From an uncultured Rhodanobacteraceae bacterium (GTDB lineage Bacteria; Pseudomonadota; Gammaproteobacteria; Xanthomonadales; SZUA-5): a DNA stretch of 55,068 nucleotides. The position numbers were made by a program, and so were the translations under genes. Shown in pieces: positions 29,923-37,269 of this stretch. The stretch lies in the NCBI GenBank assembly GCA_937928755.1, contig CALEZI010000052.1, positions 1-55,068 on the forward strand. Direction: 5' to 3'. The stretch's first letter is position 1, and each line of letters opens with the position of its first letter. Below the pieces are notes generated by a model. It was not told the origin of the DNA, made no database searches, and worked only from the letters and a program-made list of their open reading frames with translations.

Positions 29923-30896
29923 GCGGCACCTTCCGCTGATTCGCTAGCGATCCGCTTCAGTGTTTCGATCATGAAGTCGAGCGCTTCCGCGCGGACCAAT
30001 GCTTCGATGCAGTTTTGACGAAACTGCTGCTCATCGTCGCCGCGAACGGCGGAGATAAAGGCCTGGGGGAGAATCAACGCATCCTTGACCAAGTCCGCGA
30101 CGTCGAACACCAACCCGCCACGGCGAGTCTTGCCGTGTAACACCGCCAGCCCGTGTGGCAACCCAAGTACCCATGTGGCCGTCGCGGCCAATCCGTAGGC
30201 CAGATAGTTGCCATGATCGAGGAATCGATTCGCTGGGTCGCTGCCGCTTCCGCTCTTGGCGCGGGTGAAATCACCGTACTGAGTCGCGACGGCCGCCAGT
30301 CGAAAAAGGTGTTTCGAGAGCCGCGCTTCCTCCGTCAATAGATGCTCGACATCGGGGCATGCAGATACGTTCGACGCTGAACGCTTCAGTGCGATGTCGA
30401 GTTCGTTCGCATCGATCTCGAAGCCGCCCGACTTCGCGATCCGACTCGGCGCCCATGCGGCGCGAATCCGCTCCAGCCGCGCGAGCTGCAAGCTCTTGGC
30501 GGCGGCCAGACGTTTGGCATCGTCGAACCAGAATCGAACCCAGGCTTGCAGGTATTCGGTCGGGCGATACTCGCTTTGCGGCGAGAACCAAGCGACTTCA
30601 ATGTCCACTTCGTTCGCCGAAAAGAGTGGCGTCCCGCCGCCGCCGCAGAATCCAACCAGCACGCCCGCCTTGGCGAGTTCGCGCATCGCCGCCTGTGTCA
30701 CCGAAGTCCCCGTCCCCAGCAGCACCGTCGTCGTGTTTGCGATCGGGATATTCCAATAGAGCGACTGTTTGCCCTGATCGGTGACGTACTCGACGCGGCC
30801 GCCTTTGACCAGCACGCGACAGTGCTCAAGGAAATAGATGTTGGCCCGTTTGGAGTGCAGGACCGACTTCAGGTCAGATGGCGCGATGTCCTTCAT
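29919..30896 (-). CDS. cas1: Cas1 integrase, type I-F
   Basis: I chose the ATG at 30896 (325 residues), which follows a GAGGAG motif; an in-frame upstream ATG at 30932 adds 12 residues not typical of the family. Glu190 (LLTEEARL), His254 (AVLHGK) and Asp265/Asp268 (FDVADLV) occupy the metal-binding positions of the P. aeruginosa enzyme. Together with the Cas2 part of Cas2-3 it inserts spacers at the leader end of the array near 21593. It is the first gene of the cas1-cas2-3 transcription unit. Confidence 0.97.
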   Translation of the reverse strand: MKDIAPSDLKSVLHSKRANIYFLEHCRVLVKGGRVEYVTDQGKQSLYWNIPIANTTTVLLGTGTSVTQAAMRELAKAGVLVGFCGGGGTPLFSANEVDIEVAWFSPQSEYRPTEYLQAWVRFWFDDAKRLAAAKSLQLARLERIRAAWAPSRIAKSGGFEIDANELDIALKRSASNVSACPDVEHLLTEEARLSKHLFRLAAVATQYGDFTRAKSGSGSDPANRFLDHGNYLAYGLAATATWVLGLPHGLAVLHGKTRRGGLVFDVADLVKDALILPQAFISAVRGDDEQQFRQNCIEALVRAEALDFMIETLKRIASESAEGAA

Positions 30897-30969
30897 GTCC
30901 GCTGCTCCTCGACTGAACTTGATGTTGCGCACCGAATGGCACCCAAGGAAATCCAGTTATCGGGAGTCT

Positions 30970-30986
30970 GTCTCACGGACTGAGAC
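30970..30986. promoter_or_regulatory. Inverted repeat upstream of cas1
   Basis: GTCTCA-CGGAC-TGAGAC is a perfect 6-bp dyad 74 bp before the cas1 start, a plausible operator or hairpin in the cas1 leader. It differs from the dyads before csy1, so the two cas transcription units may be regulated separately. Confidence 0.35.
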
Positions 30987-31128
30987 TGAGCGCGATTCTC
31001 GTCGCGTCGGAGCAGGTAATCCGGACCGAAGGACTCGGGCAGCACTCAGGCACGGACCGCTCGCATCAAGGCAGTTGAAGGCGTTTGACAGTTCCTGTTG
31101 GCCAGGAATGCCTCTTCACGGCACGCCG

Positions 31129-31364
31129 TCAGGCCGCCTTGTGAACCGAAACGCACTTTTCGCGCATGATCTCGGCTGCAAACGCCAGTGCCGCCAGGGT
31201 GTCGCCGCGCGTGATATGGGTACGCGTCCAGCATCTGCTCGTAAGTCCAGCTGTCCGCCAGCCAAGCCAGGATCAACTCCACCGAGATTCGGGAGCCCTT
31301 GATGGTGGACTTGTCGAGCAGTATCCCCAAGGTTGGTAAAGATGTGATCACGCCAGTTGGCCAT
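31129..31364 (-). pseudogene. DUF433 family gene broken by frameshifts
   Basis: Three frames together reconstruct a DUF433 protein. The first gives MANWRDHI from the ATG at 31364. The second gives TSLPTLGILLDKSTIKGSRI and continues SVELILAWLADSWTYEQMLDAYPY. The third gives TRGDTLAALAFAAEIMREK through to a stop at 31129-31131. Intact DUF433 proteins are small antitoxin-like proteins often paired with a PIN-like DUF5615 toxin. At least two single-base shifts break it here. No toxin remnant was recognised downstream. It may be the relic of another toxin-antitoxin pair next to the cas genes. Confidence 0.75.
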
Positions 31365-31437
31365 CGGAGCCTCCCCTTGTGTTCAATACACTTGCTGGTG
31401 CAGCCGCGGATTGAACGTGGCTGCCGTTAGGCGCCCC

Positions 31438-31974
31438 CTACATTGCCCGCTGCGATCCCGCCGATCCCGCCCGTGCCGAAACAGCCGTCAGAATCCCGCT
31501 CAGGATGCGCACCGGGCTGGGTGGGCAGCCGGGAACGGCGACGTCGACCGGGATGACGTTGGATACCCGTCCGGCGCTGGCGTAGCTCTCGCCGAAGATG
31601 CCGCCGCTGCAGGCGCATTCGCCGATCGCTACCACCAGCTTCGGGTCCGGCGTGGCTTCCCAGGTGCGGCGCAGGGCGAGCTGCATGTTGCGCGCGACCG
31701 GGCCGGTGACCAACAGCATGTCGGCGTGGCGCGGGCTGGCGACGAAGCGGATGCCGAGGCCTTCGAGGTTGTAGATGGCGTTGTTGAGCGCGTGCATTTC
31801 CAGTTCGCAGCCGTTGCAGGATCCGGCGTCGACGGCGCGGATGCATAGCGCGCGGCCGAGGATGCGCTTGATGTCCGCCGCCATCGCGTCGAGCTGGCGC
31901 AGGCTGTCGTCCGGCTTGGGCGGGGACTCGCTGACGATGCCGACACGGGCGATCTGGCGCAGGGTTTTCAGCAT
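31438..31974 (-). CDS. hyfI: NuoB/HyfI-like iron-sulfur subunit of the Ehr complex
   Basis: The protein (178 aa) belongs to the NuoB / group 4 hydrogenase small subunit family. Cys53 and Cys56 (CNGCELE), Cys120 (GECACSGG) and Cys150 (PGCPPSP) should hold the [4Fe-4S] cluster closest to the catalytic subunit. The ATG at 31974 has GAGG 7 nt upstream; an in-frame start at 32016 lies in the repeat-rich spacer and is less likely. It is the last gene of the hyf-like operon, separated from the large subunit by a 139-bp spacer with a long hairpin. It would pass electrons between an unknown partner and the membrane arm. Confidence 0.9.
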   Translation of the reverse strand: MLKTLRQIARVGIVSESPPKPDDSLRQLDAMAADIKRILGRALCIRAVDAGSCNGCELEMHALNNAIYNLEGLGIRFVASPRHADMLLVTGPVARNMQLALRRTWEATPDPKLVVAIGECACSGGIFGESYASAGRVSNVIPVDVAVPGCPPSPVRILSGILTAVSARAGSAGSQRAM

Positions 31975-32000
31975 GTTTGCGTCCTCGCCAACTCGTGGTG

Positions 32001-32103
32001 GAGGGCACGAGGGCACGAGGGCACGAGGGCACGCAAAAGCCAGGGCGTGCCGGGCTCATGCCTTCTCGTGCCCTCGTGCCCTCGTGCCCTCGTGCCCTCG
32101 TGC
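32001..32103. repeat. 8-bp tandem repeats forming a 33-bp perfect inverted repeat
   Basis: Four tandem copies of GAGGGCAC (arm 32001-32033) face at least four copies of the complement GTGCCCTC (arm about 32065-32103) across a 31-nt loop. The arms can pair over 33 bp without mismatch. The structure fills the spacer between the hyfG-like and hyfI-like genes, so the operon mRNA would fold into a long stem there. Confidence 0.85.
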
Positions 32104-32113
32104 GCTCTCGCCC

Positions 32114-33652
32114 TCACAGATCACTCCCGCTGTACGACAAATTGAACGACTTGTTGATCAACGGAAAGTCCGGAACGATGTTGCCGATCACGGCGTGCTC
32201 CAGCACCGGCCAGTTCTGCCACGATGGATCATGCGCATGGCAGCGCTTGACGCGACCGCCCTCGCCCACCTTCAGGGCAATCACCACCGGACCGCGCCAG
32301 CCTTCGATGCAACCGACAGCGAAAGCGCCAGTGGCCGGCACGCCGACCTCGACACGATGCGCGCCGTCCGCCAGTTGCGCGGCGATGACGCCGACCAGGC
32401 GACAGGATTCGAGCAGCTCGTCGAAGCGCACGGAAACCCGCGCGGCGACGTCGCCGATGTCGGAACCGGCCTTCTTTGGCGCCAGTTCGGCGTACGGCGC
32501 GCACGGCAGATCGACACGCAGATCGAAGGCCTGGCCGCTGGCGCGTCCGGCGAGGCCGGTCAACCCGAGTTGCCGTGCCAGTTCCGGCGTCACCAGACCG
32601 GCACCGCTGAAGCGGTCTCTCACGCCGGCATGTTCGTCGAGGATGCCGTGCAGGTGCGCGACTTCGGTCGCCAGCGCGGGCATTGCCGCATACAGCGCCT
32701 TCAGCGCGTCCGCGGTCGGCACCGACGCGGTGCCACCCGGCACCACGAAGTCCATCAGGTAGCGCTGGCCGAGCGCCGCCTCGGTGAGTCGCAGCATACC
32801 CTCTTTCAACCGACCGAACTGCGCCAACGCAAAGGCGAATCCGGCGTCGTTGCCGAGCGCGCCGAGGTCGCCGAGATGGTTGGCGATGCGTTCCAGTTCC
32901 AGCGCCAGGGCGCGCAACAATGCAGCGCGCGGTGGGACAGTCACGCCGGCGCAGGCCTCCAGCGCCTGGCACCATGCCCACGAGTAGGCGACCGTGGAAT
33001 CGCCGCTGATGCGCGCCGCCAGGCGATGCCCCTCAAGCAGCGGCAGTTCGGTGAAGCGGCGCTCGATGCCCTTGTGAACGTAACCGAGGTGCTGTTCGAG
33101 GCGCAGCACCTTCTCGCCGACCACCGAGAAGCGAAAGTGCCCGGGCTCGATGATCCCGGCGTGCACCGGCCCGACGGCAATCTCGTGCACGCCATCGCCC
33201 TCGACGCGCACGAAGGGATAGGCATCTGCCTCGGGTTCGCTGGGCGGCGGCGGCAGGTCGGCATCGCGCAACGGATGCACGTGCTCCGGCCATGCGGCGT
33301 GGCGCAGCCAGGGTCGCCGGTCGGGCTCCAGCGAGCGCAGGCCGTGCATGTCGAAAATCGTGCGCTCCATGCGCAGCGCGGCCGGAAAGTACCGGGTTGC
33401 GCTGGGGAAACTGATGTGGCCCTCGGCGAGCGCATGGCTGATCAGCAGTAACCCGTTGTCCGCAGCCAACAGGGCGTGCACGCAGGCTGCCGCATGCGGC
33501 GGCGTCTCCGCCCACAACGCGAGCAGGCGTCCGCCGGTCGCGGAGAAGTCGGCGAACGCCTGCGCCCAGCCTGCCGTATCGAGTTCGAGTGCATGCAGGC
33601 CGGGTGCGCCCGGCAAGGGCTGCGAACGATCGAACCACTGCGTTGCTGTCAT
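32114..33652 (-). CDS. hyfG: NuoCD/HyfG-like large subunit without NiFe-binding cysteines
   Basis: The 512-residue protein fuses a NuoC-like N-terminal part (1 to about 150) with a NuoD / group 4 hydrogenase large-subunit part. The family landmark GYVHKGIER is at 190-198. The N-terminal nickel-iron ligand site, C-x-x-C in true hydrogenases, reads ISGDST here (215-220). The C-terminal D-P-C-x-x-C motif reads HDPSWQNW. With both cysteine pairs missing it cannot hold a NiFe centre. This is the hallmark of energy-converting hydrogenase-related (Ehr) complexes, evolutionary relatives between hydrogenase 4 and complex I. It is 1 bp from hyfF in the operon. The reaction it catalyses is unknown. Confidence 0.9.
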   Translation of the reverse strand: MTATQWFDRSQPLPGAPGLHALELDTAGWAQAFADFSATGGRLLALWAETPPHAAACVHALLAADNGLLLISHALAEGHISFPSATRYFPAALRMERTIFDMHGLRSLEPDRRPWLRHAAWPEHVHPLRDADLPPPPSEPEADAYPFVRVEGDGVHEIAVGPVHAGIIEPGHFRFSVVGEKVLRLEQHLGYVHKGIERRFTELPLLEGHRLAARISGDSTVAYSWAWCQALEACAGVTVPPRAALLRALALELERIANHLGDLGALGNDAGFAFALAQFGRLKEGMLRLTEAALGQRYLMDFVVPGGTASVPTADALKALYAAMPALATEVAHLHGILDEHAGVRDRFSGAGLVTPELARQLGLTGLAGRASGQAFDLRVDLPCAPYAELAPKKAGSDIGDVAARVSVRFDELLESCRLVGVIAAQLADGAHRVEVGVPATGAFAVGCIEGWRGPVVIALKVGEGGRVKRCHAHDPSWQNWPVLEHAVIGNIVPDFPLINKSFNLSYSGSDL

Positions 33653-33653
33653 C

Positions 33654-35111
33654 TCAGCCGCCCCCGATCAGCTGCGCCGCCGCGCGATACCAGTCGGCCA
33701 GAAACGGCGGAATGTACAAGCCGAGCAACAGTACCAGCAGCAGATGCACGAACACCGGCAGCAGCGCCGGCGGATGCGGCAGGCGCTTGCCGCTGGTCTC
33801 GCCGAACACCATCGGCTGCACCCGACCGAAGATCGCCGCGAAGGCCACGCCGAGGCCGAGCAGCAGTATCGGCGTCGCCCACGGCTGCTGCTGCATTGCG
33901 GTGGTCAGGATCAGGAACTCGGACGCGAACACGCCGAAGGGCGGCATGCCGAGGATCGCCAGCGTGCCCAGCATCAGCCCCCAGCCGATGGTCGGATTGG
34001 TGGTGACCAGACCGCGGATGTCGTCCATCTGCTGCGAACCGGTCTTCTGCACGGCGTGGCCGACGGCGAAGAAGATCGCCGACTTGGTCAGCGAGTGCAC
34101 CGTCATGTGCAGCAACGCAGCAAAGTTGGCCACCGCGCCGCCCATGCCGAAGGCAAAAGTGACGATGCCCATGTGTTCGATCGACGAATAGGCGAACAGC
34201 CGTTTGATGTCCTTCTGCCGCCACAGGAAAAACGCAGCCAGCACCACCGACAGCAGGCCGAAGCCCATCAGCATGTTGGACGGCAGATTGCTGCCTAGCG
34301 ATCCCTCGACCAGCACCTTGCAGCGCACCACCGCATAGATCGCCACGTTCAGCAACAAACCCGAGAGCACCGCCGAGATCGGTGTCGGGCCCTCGGCGTG
34401 TGCATCCGGCAACCAGTTGTGCAGCGGCGCCAGGCCAACCTTGGTGCCGTAACCGACCAGCAGGAAAACGAAGGCGAGGCTCAGCACCGAGGGTTCGAGC
34501 TGGCCCTTGACGCCATTCAGGTGCGTCCACAGCAGCGCGCTGACGCCCTCGGAACCGAGCACCTTTTCCGCTGCGAAGTACAGAAGGATGGTGCCGAACA
34601 GCGCCTGGGCGATGCCGACGCCGCACAGGATGAAGTACTTCCAGCCGGCCTCCAGGCTCGCTGGCGTGCGGTACAGCGTTACCAGCAGCACGGTGGACAG
34701 TGTCGCCGCCTCCATCGCCACCCACATCAGGCCGAGATTGTTGGTGGTCAGCGCGATCAGCATGGTCGCCATGAACAATTGGTACATGCTGTGGTAAAGC
34801 CGCAGCTGGCGCGAACTGACGCGCCCGTGCTCGCGTTCGATGCGCATGTACGGGCGCGAGAACAGGCTGGTGGTGAGGCCGACGAACGCGGTCAGCGTGA
34901 CCAGGAAGACGTTGAACGGATCGATGAAGAACTGTTCGTTGGCGAACATCAGATCGCCCTGCCCGATCACCCGCGCCGTCAGCAGGCAAGCCGCGATGAA
35001 GGTGATCCCGCTGAGCAGCACATTGAGGTCCGGCGCCCGCGCACGCGCACCAAAGAAGCCAAGCAGCAGCGCGCCGAGCAGGGGTGTGCCGAGGAGCAGC
35101 AGGAAGTCCAT
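33654..35111 (-). CDS. hyfF: HyfF-like antiporter subunit of the Ehr complex
   Basis: A polytopic protein of 485 residues in the NuoL/M/N (Mrp antiporter) family. The conserved proton-channel segments are present: a glutamate in TM5 (VAMEAATLS), lysines in GTKVGLAPLHNWLPDAH (the signature turn before the broken helix) and in WRQKDIKRLFAYSSIEHMG. It should translocate protons or sodium when the hydrophilic arm turns over. Its start is preceded by 542 bp of repeats instead of the usual few bases to hyfE. Confidence 0.92.
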   Translation of the reverse strand: MDFLLLLGTPLLGALLLGFFGARARAPDLNVLLSGITFIAACLLTARVIGQGDLMFANEQFFIDPFNVFLVTLTAFVGLTTSLFSRPYMRIEREHGRVSSRQLRLYHSMYQLFMATMLIALTTNNLGLMWVAMEAATLSTVLLVTLYRTPASLEAGWKYFILCGVGIAQALFGTILLYFAAEKVLGSEGVSALLWTHLNGVKGQLEPSVLSLAFVFLLVGYGTKVGLAPLHNWLPDAHAEGPTPISAVLSGLLLNVAIYAVVRCKVLVEGSLGSNLPSNMLMGFGLLSVVLAAFFLWRQKDIKRLFAYSSIEHMGIVTFAFGMGGAVANFAALLHMTVHSLTKSAIFFAVGHAVQKTGSQQMDDIRGLVTTNPTIGWGLMLGTLAILGMPPFGVFASEFLILTTAMQQQPWATPILLLGLGVAFAAIFGRVQPMVFGETSGKRLPHPPALLPVFVHLLLVLLLGLYIPPFLADWYRAAAQLIGGG

Positions 35112-35130
35112 TCAGGGCGCCATCCTGCGC

Positions 35131-35580
35131 TGCGCTGTTGATCTTGTGGGTCCGCGCTGCGCTGTTGATCTTGTGGGTCCAGACTTGTCTGGACGCTCTT
35201 CGCCAGAGCAGGAGCAGAAGCGTCCAGACAAGTCTGGACCCACAAGTGCAAAAGCGGCGGGGCACCTGCAGAAGCGATCTGCTCTTGATTTGGTGGGTCC
35301 AGACTTGTCTGGACGCTCTTGGTCTGAGCACCAGCAGAAGCGTCCAGACAAGTCTGGACCTACAGGAGCGGCAGAGCAGCGGCTATAGCGTCCAGACAAG
35401 TCTGGACCCACAAGTGCAAAAGCGGCGGGGCACCTGCAGAAGCGATCTGCTCTTGATTTGGTGGGTCCAGACTTGTCTGGACGCTCTTGGCCTGAGCACC
35501 AACAAAAGCGTCCAGACAAGTCTGGACCTACAAGAGCGGCAGAGCGGCAACAGCGTCCAGACAAGTCTGGACTCACCAGC
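35131..35580. repeat. Palindromic repeat cluster inside the hyf-like operon
   Basis: The 542 bp between hyfE and hyfF (35112-35653) contain no gene. They hold eight copies of a 16-bp palindrome, TCCAGAC-TT-GTCTGGA or its AA form, at about 35178, 35223, 35298, 35343, 35390, 35466, 35510 and 35555. A unit of about 165 bp (35220-35384) is repeated almost exactly at 35387-35551. A 27-bp direct duplication occurs at 35131-35180. The same palindrome recurs at 54828-55068, so this is a dispersed REP-like family. The open frames reading through it (peptides rich in PDKSGPT) are artefacts. Confidence 0.9.
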
Positions 35581-35653
35581 GCCTGTCGGCGCGCCGCCGT
35601 TGCTCTTCCCCTGCCCCCTGCCCCTTGCCCCGCTTGTGCTGTTCGCGCTCTCA

Positions 35654-36322
35654 TCAATCTCCCTCCTTGAGCGTCTCCAGGTGATGCAGGTCGAGGCTGT
35701 CGAACTGCTCGCGGATCTGGAAGAAAAACACGCCGAGCACCAGCATCGCGACCAGGATGTCGAGCGCGATGCCGAGTTCCACGATCATCGGCATGCCGTG
35801 CGTCGCGCTCATCGCGCCGAAGAACAATCCATTTTCCATCGACAGGAAGCCGATCACCTGGCTCATCGCCTTGGTGCGCGTGATCATCATCAGGAAGGCC
35901 AGCAGGATCACCGCGACCGCGATGCCGAGCGCGCTGCGCGTCGCGGTGCTGGCGAGTTCGGCGATCGGCTGCGCCAGGCCAAATGCAAACACCACGATCA
36001 GCACGCCGATCAGCATGGTGCCGGGGATGTTGATCAACGGCTCGGTGTCCCAGTACACCTCCAGGCGGCGGATCAATCGATGCAGCATCCACGGCAGGAA
36101 CACCACCTTGAGCGCAAAGGTCAGTAGCGCCGACAGATACAGATGGGTCTCGCCGGTGCGCCAGGCCAGCAGCACGGTCGCAGCGGTCAGCATCAGCCCC
36201 TGCAGCGCCAGCAGGTTGACCAACGACACGATGCGCCGTTGCGACAACATGGCGAACGACAGCAGCAACAGCAGCGCCGCCAGCGCGTTGATGATCTGCA
36301 GGTCCAGCGGGGGTGCGCTCAT
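35654..36322 (-). CDS. hyfE: HyfE-like membrane subunit of the Ehr complex
   Basis: A 222-residue membrane protein with about seven hydrophobic segments (for example IINALAALLLLLSFAML and SALGIAVAVILLAFLMM). It matches hydrogenase-4 component E, a NuoK-like protein with the conserved acidic residues in SMENGLFFGAMSA and GIALDILVAMLVLG. The start ATG (complement of 36320-36322) overlaps the stop of the hyfC-like gene by 4 bp; longer in-frame extensions run into that gene. Confidence 0.9.
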   Translation of the reverse strand: MSAPPLDLQIINALAALLLLLSFAMLSQRRIVSLVNLLALQGLMLTAATVLLAWRTGETHLYLSALLTFALKVVFLPWMLHRLIRRLEVYWDTEPLINIPGTMLIGVLIVVFAFGLAQPIAELASTATRSALGIAVAVILLAFLMMITRTKAMSQVIGFLSMENGLFFGAMSATHGMPMIVELGIALDILVAMLVLGVFFFQIREQFDSLDLHHLETLKEGD

Positions 36323-37269
36323 CGGGCCACCTGCAACAGATAGGTCAACTGGCCGAGCACCGCGAGCAGGAAGGCGGTGGCGAGGAACTCCGGCGCGCGG
36401 AACACGCGCAACTTCGCGGACAGGGTTTCGATCAGCGCCAGTCCGGCGCCGACCACGCTCAGCTTGATCGCCAACACGATCACGGCCTGACCCAGCGCAA
36501 GCGGCTCGGCACCGGTCGCCAGCCCCCAGGGCACGAACAGGGCAAGACCGATGCATGCGTAGTTGAACAGCTTCAGCGCGGCCGCCCACTCCATCAGCGC
36601 CAGATGCCGCGCCGAATACTCGAGCAGCATGGCCTCATGGATCATCGTCAGCTCCAGGTGCGTCGCCGGGTTGTCGACCGGAATGCGCGCGTTCTCCGCC
36701 AGCATCACCATGGCGAAGGCCACCGCGGTGAACAACAGGCTGGCGTGGATCGCCAGCGGCTGCAGCATCAGGCGCTCGGAGATCAGCGGCAGCGCGGTGG
36801 TCGAGGTCATCAGCGAGGCGACGAAGATCACCATTAGCAACGCCGGCTCGGCGAGGAAACCGACCATCATCTCGCGCCGCGCGCCGAGCGTGCCGAAGGC
36901 CGTACCGACATCCATCGCCGCCAGCGACAGGAACAAACGCGCGGCGGCGAACAGGCCGACCAGCGCGATCGCATCGGCGGCACTGGTGAACGGCAGCCGG
37001 GTGCCCAGAGACGGAATCATCGCGGCGGCCGCGGCCATCGAACCAAACACCACATAGGGTGCGATGCGGAACAGCGACGAGGCATTGCTGGCGACCACCG
37101 CGTCTTTGTGGAACAGCTTGTGGATGCCGCGGTAGGGCTGCAGCAGGCTCGGCGCAGACCGGTTCTGCAACCAGGCGCGACACTGGTTGACCCAGCCGAG
37201 AAACAGCGGCGCCAGCGCCAGCGCGACCAGCACTTCTACGAACTGTCCGAGCCAGTTGAGGGCAGTCAT
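36319..37269 (-). CDS. hyfC: HyfC/NuoH-like membrane subunit of the Ehr complex
   Basis: The 316-residue protein is the NuoH-type subunit that links the hydrophilic arm to the membrane pump. The family loop ENARIPVDNPATHLELTMIHEAMLLEYS is clear at about 202-229 and carries the conserved acidic residues. The start at 37269 (MTALNWLGQFVEVLVALALA) overlaps hyfB by 4 bp. A much longer frame, open to 38925, reads antisense-phase hyfB sequence and is not real. Confidence 0.93.
   Translation of the reverse strand: MTALNWLGQFVEVLVALALAPLFLGWVNQCRAWLQNRSAPSLLQPYRGIHKLFHKDAVVASNASSLFRIAPYVVFGSMAAAAAMIPSLGTRLPFTSAADAIALVGLFAAARLFLSLAAMDVGTAFGTLGARREMMVGFLAEPALLMVIFVASLMTSTTALPLISERLMLQPLAIHASLLFTAVAFAMVMLAENARIPVDNPATHLELTMIHEAMLLEYSARHLALMEWAAALKLFNYACIGLALFVPWGLATGAEPLALGQAVIVLAIKLSVVGAGLALIETLSAKLRVFRAPEFLATAFLLAVLGQLTYLLQVAR

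Noticed and set aside
34979..36092. Open frames rich in PDKSGPT through the hyfE-hyfF gap
   Set aside because: They are read-through of the TCCAGAC palindrome family; no ribosome binding site or domain is present.
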